From Burkholderiales bacterium (GTDB lineage: Bacteria; Pseudomonadota; Gammaproteobacteria; Burkholderiales; JAEUMW01): a stretch of 9,698 nt of DNA. The stretch is from contig JAEUMX010000157.1 of the NCBI GenBank assembly GCA_016791285.1, positions 1-9,698 of the forward strand, given 5' to 3'. Both the position numbers and the translations under genes were made by a program. Positions 1 to 6,234 of the stretch are shown here, piece after piece (the first letter of the stretch is position 1; the number at the start of each line of letters is the position of its first letter). The notes below the pieces were generated by a model, which saw nothing but the letters and a program-made list of their open reading frames with translations, was not told where the DNA came from and made no database searches.

Positions 1-255
1 GAACGCGATGCCGTAGCGGGTGCTGCCGTCTGCCGTCACGGCGACCGCCGCGCGAAACCTGAGGTCGGAACCGTTCCAGCTCTCGGTCTGCGGCTCGTAG
101 ATCGAATAGGTGATGGCGCCGTTCTTCACCTCGCGCGGCCACGGCTTGTAGTCTGCCGGCAGAACCGCGCCCGGCACCCCCTCCAGTGCCAACGCCAGTA
201 TGGGCACGAAAAGTCCGACCAGCACCGCCAAGCGAACGACCCAACGAGCGACCAT
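1..255 (-). CDS. Secreted hypothetical protein, N-terminal part (cut by left edge)
   Basis: Reading leftward from the ATG at 253-255, 85 codons stay open to the window edge, so only the N-terminus is seen. Residues 1-24 look like a Sec signal peptide: Arg residues near the start, then a hydrophobic core (VRLAVLVGLFVPILALALEG) with a plausible cleavage after an Ala-Leu-Ala stretch. The mature part contains a W-P-R-E motif followed by Y-E-P-Q-x-E-S-W-N-G and R-A-A-V-A-V. This resembles the starts of secreted or periplasmic proteobacterial proteins often labelled 'carbohydrate-binding family V/XII', a weakly based name. I would not assign a function. A GGAGTG ribosome binding site (complement of 262-267) sits at normal distance and supports the start. 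The gene diverges from the DUF3141 operon. What I see is a start, a signal peptide and a motif pattern; the family link is from memory and uncertain. Confidence 0.72.
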   Translation of the reverse strand, partial: MVARWVVRLAVLVGLFVPILALALEGVPGAVLPADYKPWPREVKNGAITYSIYEPQTESWNGSDLRFRAAVAVTADGSTRYGIAF

Positions 256-336
256 GACCCACACTCCGAGCTTCGTGCCCCAAAACCCAACCAGAAAGCA
301 CGCGCCGAGAACGGTCCTCTGCGTCGAGCTTTGACA

Positions 337-350
337 GATCATTAACGATC
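337..350. repeat. Imperfect palindrome GATCATTAACGATC
   Basis: Six of seven base pairs are symmetric (GATC-A/TT/AA/C-GATC, with one mismatched pair at 341/346). It is one of the few AT-rich spots in the divergent intergenic region and directly follows a TTGACA hexamer (331-336). It could be an operator for either flanking gene. Nothing in the sequence names a regulator. Confidence 0.3.
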
Positions 351-508
351 AAGCTGGGGCAACGGCTGACCGGCGGAGTTCATCCGCGCACGACGCTGCC
401 ATCGCGCCCGTCGGAAACCTTTAGCGCGCAGCGCCGAGTGTGTCGTTACGGACGCGGTCGTGGCTGTTCCCGCAACGCTCGATGAGGCAGAATGATGCGG
501 TTCGGATC

Positions 509-531
509 CGGAAAGCACCGATTGCTTTCCG
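509..531. repeat. 9-bp inverted repeat in the DUF3141 leader
   Basis: The arms CGGAAAGCA (509-517) and TGCTTTCCG (523-531) are perfect reverse complements around the 5-nt loop CCGAT. The element ends 75 bp before the DUF3141 start codon. No T-run follows on either strand, so it does not look like an intrinsic terminator. It may be an operator for a dimeric regulator or a leader-RNA hairpin. Confidence 0.55.
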
Positions 532-592
532 CGAAGTGCGTCGAGCCCCCGCAGAGGGTGCAGTCGGCGCCGATCCGGTCCTTTCGGCGCGC

Positions 593-598
593 AGGAGA
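593..598 (+). promoter_or_regulatory. Shine-Dalgarno AGGAGA deciding the DUF3141 start
   Basis: AGGAGA lies 8 nt before the ATG at 607. It is the only strong ribosome binding site near an in-frame start, and so fixes residue 1 of the DUF3141 protein. Confidence 0.75.
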
Positions 599-606
599 CG
601 CAGACG

Positions 607-2832
607 ATGGCAGAGCAGCCCGCACCCCCGACCCCCCCGCACACACTCGCCGCCGCGATGGCGAACGCGTTCCCGATCCCCCAGCTCGCCTCGCACGCCA
701 TGAGCTACTGGGTCGACTCGTGGCAGCGTACGGTGCTGTTCTGGGACATCCTGCGCGAGCGGGGCAACGTCTACGTCGAACACGAGAAGGAAGGCAAGCC
801 GCCGGTGCTCGTCTTCGACTACGAGATCATCGCCGATGCGCGCGACTTCGAATTGCCGGCGAACTACGCACTCGCCCGCATCGTGCCGCCGGCGGAACAC
901 CCTGCGGACGCGAGCAAGCGCCCGTTCGTGGTGATCGATCCGCGCGCGGGGCACGGGCCGGGCATCGGCGGTTCGAAGATGGACAGCGAGATCGGCATCG
1001 CATTGCGAGCGGGTCACCCCTGTTACTTCGTCATGTTCTTCCCCGATCCGGTGCCGGGCCAGACCATCGAATCGGTCGCACGCGCCGAAGCGGCGTTCCT
1101 GCGCCAGGTGAACGAACTCCACCCGCATGCGGACAAGCCGTTCGTGATCGGCAACTGCCAGGGAGGCTGGGCGCTCATGCTGCTGGCGGCTGCAGCGCCG
1201 GACCTGGTCGGTCCCATCCTGCTCGCCGGCTCGCCCATTTCCTACTGGGCCGGAGTCGAAGGCGGAAATCCGATGCGCTATTCGGGCGGGTTGATGGGGG
1301 GGTCGTGGCTTGCCTCGCTTGCCGCCGACCTGGGCAACGGCAAGTTCGACGGCGCGCACCTGGTCTCCAACTTCGAGCGTCTGAACCCGGCCAACACCTA
1401 CTGGACCAAGCTCTACAACCTGTACGCCAACGTCGATACCGAGGGGCCGCGCTTCCTCGATTTCGAGCGCTGGTGGGGCGGCCATTTCCTGTTGAACCGC
1501 GAGGAGATGGACTGGATCGCCCAGAACCTGTTCGTGGGCAACAAGCTCACCTCGGGTGAGATTGCCACCGCCGACGGCGCGCTCACGATCGATCTGCGCA
1601 ACATCCGCTCGCCGATCGTGGTGTTCGCCTCCTGGGGCGATAACATCACGCCGCCACAACAGGCTCTGAACTGGATTCCCGACCTGTACGAGACCGATCT
1701 CGAGCTCATCGCGCAGGAGCAGGTCATCGTTTACTGCCTGCACGAGAAGGTCGGTCATCTCGGCATCTTCGTATCGACCAAGGTCGCTGCCCGCGAAACC
1801 ACGGAGCTCGTCTCCGCGCTCGATCTCATCGACACGCTGCCACCGGGCCTGTTCGAGGCCGTCATCGAAGACGCCCATCCGGACATGGCCAACCTCGATC
1901 TGATCGAAGGCCGCTACCTGATCCGGTTCGAGCCGCGCAAGCTCGCCGACATCCTCGCCCTCGACGACGGTCGCAAGGACGAAGAGGCGTCCGAAGTCGT
2001 CAAGCGCGTCGGCGAGATCAACCAGAACCTGTACGACGCGTTCGTATCGCCGTGGGTGAAGGCGATGTCCAACGAGACGACTGCCAAGTGGCTGCGCCTG
2101 ACGAACCCCGACCGCATGCGGCGTTACCTGCTCTCCGACCTCAATCCCGCCATGTGGACGGTCAAGTCGCTGGCGCGGATGGTGCGCGCGCAGCGGCTGC
2201 CGGCAGCACCCGACAATCCGCTCGCGCAGATCGAGCGCAGGCTGTCCGATCGCGTGGAGCGCACGCTCGATGTTTATCGCGACGGCCGCGACGCATGGCT
2301 GGAGCGCGTCTTCAAGCTGCTCTACGAGTCGCCCTGGGTGGCTGCCGCGGTCGGCCTCTACGGCCAGGGCGATCCACGCCACTCGCCGCTCGCCACCACC
2401 GCACTGCACGAGGAGCTCACGCAGCTCAAGCCGGGCGAGATCGGCGCGCGTGTCGAGAGCGGTACCCCGTTCGACGCGTGGGTGCGGGTGCTGATCTGGC
2501 AGGGCATGGAAGACAAGGTCATCGACGAACGTCCGTTCAACCTGATCCGCCGTCTCGGCAAGGAGCAGCCGGTGGGTCCGCGCAGAACGCTCGCCGAGCT
2601 GAAGGAGGCGATCCGACAACAGATGTTCGTCCTGCTGCTGGACGAGGAGCGCGCGATAGCCGCGCTGCCCAAGCTCATGCCCGATCCCAGGGATCGGACG
2701 CGGGCGGTAGCCCTCGCGCGCACTGTCGCTAGCGCGAAGGGCCCGCTCTCCGCAAGTCAGGAAGCGCGCTTCCAGCACATCGAGGAGGTCCTCGGGCTGG
2801 ACACGACGCTGCGCAAAGCGGCGAACGATTGA
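607..2832 (+). CDS. DUF3141 protein (PHA-synthase-like alpha/beta hydrolase)
   Basis: This 741-aa protein belongs to the DUF3141 family, often labelled poly(3-hydroxyalkanoate) synthetase. Residues of about 100-400 form an alpha/beta-hydrolase core. It has the PHA-synthase lipase-like box G-N-C-Q-G-G with Cys184, then Asp345 in W-G-D-N-I-T-P-P and His384 in K-V-G-H-L-G-I-F. These are a plausible catalytic triad. The Cys-to-Asp spacing (161) equals that of Cupriavidus necator PhaC (C319, D480). Residues of about 410-741 are largely helical and charged and are absent from ordinary PhaC. There is no signal peptide or membrane segment, so it is probably cytoplasmic. The start is fixed by AGGAGA at 593-598. 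It is the first gene of an operon with a MaoC-PTA fusion (78-bp gap) and fabI. I infer an acyl-CoA-handling acyltransferase or hydrolase; true polyester synthesis is unproven, and the substrate cannot be read from the sequence. Confidence 0.88.
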   Translation: MAEQPAPPTPPHTLAAAMANAFPIPQLASHAMSYWVDSWQRTVLFWDILRERGNVYVEHEKEGKPPVLVFDYEIIADARDFELPANYALARIVPPAEHPADASKRPFVVIDPRAGHGPGIGGSKMDSEIGIALRAGHPCYFVMFFPDPVPGQTIESVARAEAAFLRQVNELHPHADKPFVIGNCQGGWALMLLAAAAPDLVGPILLAGSPISYWAGVEGGNPMRYSGGLMGGSWLASLAADLGNGKFDGAHLVSNFERLNPANTYWTKLYNLYANVDTEGPRFLDFERWWGGHFLLNREEMDWIAQNLFVGNKLTSGEIATADGALTIDLRNIRSPIVVFASWGDNITPPQQALNWIPDLYETDLELIAQEQVIVYCLHEKVGHLGIFVSTKVAARETTELVSALDLIDTLPPGLFEAVIEDAHPDMANLDLIEGRYLIRFEPRKLADILALDDGRKDEEASEVVKRVGEINQNLYDAFVSPWVKAMSNETTAKWLRLTNPDRMRRYLLSDLNPAMWTVKSLARMVRAQRLPAAPDNPLAQIERRLSDRVERTLDVYRDGRDAWLERVFKLLYESPWVAAAVGLYGQGDPRHSPLATTALHEELTQLKPGEIGARVESGTPFDAWVRVLIWQGMEDKVIDERPFNLIRRLGKEQPVGPRRTLAELKEAIRQQMFVLLLDEERAIAALPKLMPDPRDRTRAVALARTVASAKGPLSASQEARFQHIEEVLGLDTTLRKAAND

Positions 2833-2841
2833 ACCCGACTT

Positions 2842-2897
2842 CGGCGATCCGGGGCAGCGCCCCGGTCGTCGTGCGCCTGTAACACTGCTCGACGACC
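2842..2897 (+). promoter_or_regulatory. Two mutually exclusive hairpins between DUF3141 gene and pta
   Basis: Hairpin A pairs 2842-2855 with 2859-2871: a perfect 7-bp core (CCGGGGC, loop AGC, GCCCCGG) extended by six more pairs, one of them G-U, past a single bulged T at 2848. Hairpin B pairs GGTCGTCG (2864-2871) with CGACGACC (2890-2897). Both need 2864-2871, so only one can form at a time. Hairpin A starts 9 nt after the DUF3141 stop codon. No T-run follows either one. It could act as an attenuator-like or mRNA-processing element; this is inferred from pairing alone. Confidence 0.45.
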
Positions 2898-2910
2898 ATT
2901 CAATTCAATC

Positions 2911-4320
2911 ATGGCCAACGACACGATCCAGAACTACACGTTCGACGAGCTCGCGGTCGGCATGTCCGCCCAGCTCACGCACAAGCTCACCCACGACGAC
3001 ATCAAGCTCTTCGCGGCGGCGAGCGGCGACCCCGTGCTCGCCGGTCTGGCGGAGGACGCGAATCCTACCGCCGCGCTCGGCAAGCGGCCGGCATACGCTG
3101 CCTTGAGCGGCACCCTGCTGTCGCGTCTGATCAACACCAAATTTCCCGGCCCCGGCACGTCCATCCTCGCCGAATCGCTGCGGTATCAGACCGCGGTCGG
3201 CATCGGTGACAGCGTAACCGTGTCGGTGGCGGTCAGGGAGAAGCGCGTGCAGGGCAACGTCGTGATTCTCGACTGCACCGGCACGAATCAGCATGGCGAT
3301 CCGGTGCTCTCGGGCTCGATCGAGGTGGCGGTGCTCACGCAGAAGGTGAGCGTGCCGCGGATGGAGCCAGCCATGATCTCCGTGCAGGAGCACGACAGCT
3401 ACGAAGCCATCCTCAAGGCGTGCAAGAGCCTGCCAGCGGTCGTCGCGGCCGTGGCCCATCCGTGCGACGCATCGTCGCTGACTGCCGTGATGGACGCGGC
3501 CGAGGCGAACCTCATCGTGCCGATTCTCGTCGGACCGGCGGAGCGTATCAGGAAGGTCGCGGCGGAAGCGGGCTTCGACGTCTCGAACTTTCGCATCGAG
3601 AACACGCCGCACAGCCACGCTTCCGCGGCGCGCGCGGTGGAGCTGGTGCGCGAGGGCGAAGCCGAGGTGCTGATGAAGGGCAGCCTGCACACCGACGAGC
3701 TCATGAGCGCCGTCGTGAGCTCGACCACGGGGCTGCGCACGGGCCGCCACATCTCGCACGTCTTCATCATGGACGTGCCGACGTATCAGAAGCCGCTCTT
3801 CATCACCGATGCGGCGATCAACATCTACCCGACGCTCGAGCAGAAGGTGGACATCGTGCAGAACGCGATCGACCTTGCCCGTGCGCTGCGCATCAAGTGC
3901 CCCAAGGTCGCCATCCTGTCGGCGGTGGAAACGGTGACGCCCAAGATCGAGTCCACGCTCGAGGCGGCCGCGCTGTGCAAGATGGCGGACCGCGGACAGA
4001 TCACCGGCGGCCTGCTCGATGGACCGCTGGCGATGGATAACGCGATCAGCAAGGAAGCCGCGGCGATCAAGAACATCAAGTCACCAGTGGCGGGCGATGC
4101 AGACATCCTGCTGGTGCCGGATCTGGAGGCGGGAAACATCCTCGCCAAGCAGCTCACATTCATGGCCAATGCCGACGCAGCCGGCATCGTGCTCGGCGCG
4201 CGGGTGCCCATCATTCTCACCAGTCGCGCGGACAATCTTCATGCGCGCATGGCATCGTGCGCGGTAGCCGTCATCCTCGCCCAGGTCCGGCGCGAGGCGG
4301 CGAAGGTCGCACCGGTCTGA
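2911..4320 (+). CDS. pta: MaoC-like / phosphate acetyl(butyryl)transferase fusion
   Basis: This 469-aa protein matches the layout called 'bifunctional enoyl-CoA hydratase/phosphate acetyltransferase'. Residues of about 8-145 form a MaoC-type hotdog domain. Residues of about 160-465 form a PTA/PTB domain, which interconverts acyl-CoA plus phosphate with acyl-phosphate plus CoA. PTA/PTB motifs are intact: M-K-G-S-L-H-T-D-E (Lys256 to Glu263), D-G-P-L-A-M-D (370-376), P-V-A-G-D-A-D (392-398) and P-D-L-E-A-G-N (403-409). In the hotdog domain the usual D-x-N-P-x-H is replaced: Asp40 is present, but Gly45 stands where the catalytic His is expected, and the conserved His-Gly pair is replaced near Tyr62-Ala63. 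Hydratase activity is therefore doubtful. The substrate, acetyl or longer acyl, cannot be read. The start at 2911 has no Shine-Dalgarno; it lies behind a short AT-rich leader, and the next in-frame Met (residue 18) would cut into the domain. Second gene of the operon; fabI follows after 20 bp and ackA is absent. Confidence 0.88.
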   Translation: MANDTIQNYTFDELAVGMSAQLTHKLTHDDIKLFAAASGDPVLAGLAEDANPTAALGKRPAYAALSGTLLSRLINTKFPGPGTSILAESLRYQTAVGIGDSVTVSVAVREKRVQGNVVILDCTGTNQHGDPVLSGSIEVAVLTQKVSVPRMEPAMISVQEHDSYEAILKACKSLPAVVAAVAHPCDASSLTAVMDAAEANLIVPILVGPAERIRKVAAEAGFDVSNFRIENTPHSHASAARAVELVREGEAEVLMKGSLHTDELMSAVVSSTTGLRTGRHISHVFIMDVPTYQKPLFITDAAINIYPTLEQKVDIVQNAIDLARALRIKCPKVAILSAVETVTPKIESTLEAAALCKMADRGQITGGLLDGPLAMDNAISKEAAAIKNIKSPVAGDADILLVPDLEAGNILAKQLTFMANADAAGIVLGARVPIILTSRADNLHARMASCAVAVILAQVRREAAKVAPV

Positions 4321-4340
4321 CTCTACTGCGAGATAACGCG

Positions 4341-5117
4341 ATGAATCTCCCACCTTACCTGTCCCTCGAAGGCAAGAAAGTCCTCGTCACCGGCATCGCC
4401 AACGACAGCTCGATCGCCTACGGCTGCGCGAAAGCCATGCGCGAGCTCGGCGCCGATCTGGCCGTGACGTACCTCAATGAAAAGGCGAAGCGCTTCGTCG
4501 AGCCGCTCGCCGCGGGTCTCGGTGCAGAAATCCTCATGCCGGGCGACGTGACCCACGAAGGCGAGCTCGAAGCCGTTTACGCGGAGATCGCCAAGCGCTG
4601 GGGGGTGCTGCATTCGGCGCTGCACTCGATGGCCTTCGCGCCGAAGGAGGACCTGCAGGGGCGCCTCGTCGACAGCTCGCTCGAAGGCTTCCAGGTGGCG
4701 ATGGACGTGTCGTGCCACTCCTTCGTACGGATGGCAAGACTCGCCGAGCCGCTGATGGCCGACGGCGGAGCGCTCTTCACCATGACCTATCTCGGAGCGA
4801 CGCGGGCGATCCAGAACTACAACCTGATGGGACCGGTGAAAGCGGCGCTCGAAGGGGCGACCCGCTATCTCGCCCTCGAGCTCGGTCCCAGGATCCGCGT
4901 GCACGCGATTTCCCCGGGTCCGCTCAAGACCCGCGCAGCGTCGGGGCTTGCGGACTTCGACCAGCTCATGACAAAGGCCGCGGCGCGCGCCCCGGCCGGG
5001 CAGCTCGCGACCATCGACGATGTCGGCCGCTACGTGGCATTTCTGGCGACCGACGCCGGCCGCATGCTGACCGGCGACACGCTCTTCGTGGACGGCGGCT
5101 ACCACATCGCAGACTGA
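4341..5117 (+). CDS. fabI: Enoyl-ACP reductase FabI (NADH-type SDR)
   Basis: This 258-aa protein, close to the 262 aa of E. coli FabI, reduces the enoyl-ACP double bond in the last step of each type II fatty-acid elongation cycle. FabI signatures are present: an N-terminal nucleotide-binding T-G-I-A-N-D-S-S-I-A-Y-G (17-28), the active-site Tyr150 (T-Y-L-G), Tyr160 and Lys167 in N-Y-N-L-M-G-P-V-K, S-P-G-P-L-K-T-R-A-A-S-G, and the C-terminal V-D-G-G-Y. I chose the ATG at 4341 because the first residues (L-S-L-E-G-K-K-V-L-V-T-G) match known FabI starts; an upstream in-frame start would overlap pta. The Shine-Dalgarno is weak (GCGAGA-like). Third gene of the DUF3141-pta operon, so it is probably a second, pathway-linked FabI rather than the housekeeping copy (inference). 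Ala98 sits where E. coli has Gly93, the residue altered in some triclosan- and diazaborine-resistant mutants. Its last 19 bp overlap the convergent gene. Confidence 0.95.
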   Translation: MNLPPYLSLEGKKVLVTGIANDSSIAYGCAKAMRELGADLAVTYLNEKAKRFVEPLAAGLGAEILMPGDVTHEGELEAVYAEIAKRWGVLHSALHSMAFAPKEDLQGRLVDSSLEGFQVAMDVSCHSFVRMARLAEPLMADGGALFTMTYLGATRAIQNYNLMGPVKAALEGATRYLALELGPRIRVHAISPGPLKTRAASGLADFDQLMTKAAARAPAGQLATIDDVGRYVAFLATDAGRMLTGDTLFVDGGYHIAD

Positions 5118-6154
5118 CCCACGGACTGCCCTCCGCCCAGCAAGCGCTGCGCTTCGGCCAGCAACTGCTGGCGTTGGATCAGCTCGCTGCGTGGAAACCG
5201 GCACGCCAGCAAATGGATGACGGGGGTGCCCTTGACCAGCACCTCGGGCAGGACCAGGTCGTTGACGGGTTCCGCGGATCCCTTCGGCACCACGACGTTC
5301 ATCTGATCGAGCCACAGTCTTACCGCCCGGACCTGCAGATAATCGGGGCCATGGGTGAGGACACTTCGCACGCGGCCCAGGGCGTGTTCGAGGGTCTTGC
5401 CAACGCGCGGAAACCGTTCGAGTGACTGCTCGTTCTCGGCCAGCTTGCGCTCGACTTCCTCGATCTGGTCGGATGTTCCCTCACCATTTCCGAGCATCGC
5501 TTCGAGGCCGGCACGCTGGCCTTTCAGAATCGCAAGGCGCGTCTTCAGCATGCTGTGCTGTTCGCGCAGATCCGCGCGTTGCGTTTCGGCCGAGGCGATC
5601 TCCTCCACCGCCTGCGTCACCAGGTACTTGAAGGCGCGCCGGCGGATCCCGAGTCGCGCGTCGTGCTCGCCCGCACACGGGAACACTGCCGTCGTGTCTC
5701 CGAACGACACCGAAGTGCGCGGCACATCGTGCTGCACGACCTCGCCGTGCACGGCCACCCCGAACCCCTTTTCCTCCTTGCGCACGAAACTGAGCATCGC
5801 CCATGTCTCGTCGGCGCCCGGCGTGTCGGCGAAGAAATCCTGCACCTCCGTGCTGCGGCTGAATACGGCGGGAATGTCCTGCGCCGTGGCGAATAGCGCC
5901 CGCAGCACGGGGCTCTTCGACCAAGTCCCGGCGCTCGTTTCGATGACCGCGGGGATCTGCGCCTCGAGCTCCCGGCAGTAGAGCACTGCCTGCTTCACCG
6001 CCGGGGCGAGCTTGCGTTGGTAGCCGGAGACGAGCTTCAGCCGCGGATCCACCATCGTCACCACCTGCCCGATGCGCTGCTCGATGACCGCCGGATCGAC
6101 CGCCGTGCCCGTCTCCTCGTCGTTCCCGCCGAAGAGCCAATCCAGAATTCCCAT
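5099..6154 (-). CDS. Hypothetical 351-aa coiled-coil protein
   Basis: I do not recognise this family. The protein begins M-G-I-L-D-W-L-F-G-G, a hydrophobic, Trp-containing start often seen in small hypothetical proteins, followed by an acidic linker. Residues of about 20-100 are helical. The middle (about 115-165) looks beta-rich, with alternating hydrophobics and Cys160. Residues of about 177-247 form a heptad-like charged coiled coil (A-E-T-Q-R-A-D-L-R-E-Q and V-E-R-K-L-A-E-N-E). The C-terminal part (about 250-351) is mixed. There is no signal peptide and no membrane segment, so it is likely cytoplasmic. The start at 6154 rather than the in-frame ATG at 6172 is chosen because GAGGTG (complement of 6159-6164) is 4 nt upstream. 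It lies just downstream of the cstA-ybdD terminator and overlaps fabI tail to tail by 19 bp. A structural or scaffolding role is possible but unsupported. Confidence 0.85.
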   Translation of the reverse strand: MGILDWLFGGNDEETGTAVDPAVIEQRIGQVVTMVDPRLKLVSGYQRKLAPAVKQAVLYCRELEAQIPAVIETSAGTWSKSPVLRALFATAQDIPAVFSRSTEVQDFFADTPGADETWAMLSFVRKEEKGFGVAVHGEVVQHDVPRTSVSFGDTTAVFPCAGEHDARLGIRRRAFKYLVTQAVEEIASAETQRADLREQHSMLKTRLAILKGQRAGLEAMLGNGEGTSDQIEEVERKLAENEQSLERFPRVGKTLEHALGRVRSVLTHGPDYLQVRAVRLWLDQMNVVVPKGSAEPVNDLVLPEVLVKGTPVIHLLACRFPRSELIQRQQLLAEAQRLLGGGQSVGQSAMW

Positions 6155-6158
6155 CCGA

Positions 6159-6164
6159 CACCTC
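6159..6164 (-). promoter_or_regulatory. Shine-Dalgarno GAGGTG for the coiled-coil gene
   Basis: On the minus strand, GAGGTG lies 4 nt before the ATG at 6152-6154. It decides that start over the in-frame ATG at 6170-6172, which has no such site and would add six residues (M-G-T-R-C-R). Confidence 0.65.
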
Positions 6165-6178
6165 GTTCCCATTCAACC

Positions 6179-6216
6179 AAAAAACCAAGCCCGGCACCCC
6201 TTGCGGGGCGCCGGGC
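6179..6216 (-). terminator. Intrinsic terminator of the cstA-ybdD operon
   Basis: On the minus strand the transcript folds GCCCGGC-G-CCCC, loop GCAA, GGGG-U-GCCGGGC: a 12-bp stem including one G-U pair (6189-6216). It is followed by UUGGUUUUUU (U6 at 6184-6179). The ybdD stop codon lies 18 bp upstream. The plus strand has no T-run after the stem, so it works in one direction only. Confidence 0.9.
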
Positions 6217-6234
6217 CGAAAGTGAAAGCGCCGT

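Larger units (their letters stand above)
256..606. other. Divergent intergenic region with several inverted repeats
   Basis: These 351 bp separate the minus-strand secreted protein from the plus-strand DUF3141 operon and must hold both promoters. I found no convincing sigma-70 pair: TTGACA at 331-336 lacks a -10 box at 16-18 bp. What is present is a set of dyads: an imperfect palindrome at 337-350, a 9-bp inverted repeat at 509-531 and the perfect 10-bp palindrome TCGGCGCCGA at 564-573. Longer reading frames here are antisense extensions of the neighbouring gene's GC-rich frame, or use a different frame, and show no protein-like composition. Confidence 0.6.

Noticed and set aside
331..337. 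A PhoB-box half site (CTGTCA on the minus strand) upstream of the operon, considered because some pta-ackA operons are phosphate controlled
   Set aside because: Only one half is present and there is no second repeat at 11-bp spacing.
421..2778. A 785-codon open frame on the minus strand opposite the DUF3141 gene
   Set aside because: It is in exact codon register with the sense gene, which lacks TTA, CTA and TCA codons, as expected at high GC, so the antisense frame stays open by composition. The product is rich in Arg, His, Glu and Asp without domain patterns.
2842..2871. The strong hairpin after the DUF3141 stop codon as an intrinsic terminator
   Set aside because: No T-run follows on either strand, and pta and fabI continue in the same direction as a clear operon.
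4323..5315. A 330-codon minus-strand frame opposite fabI, and a similar one opposite pta (2905-3759)
   Set aside because: Both are register shadows of strongly recognisable genes and have no plausible ribosome sites or motifs.
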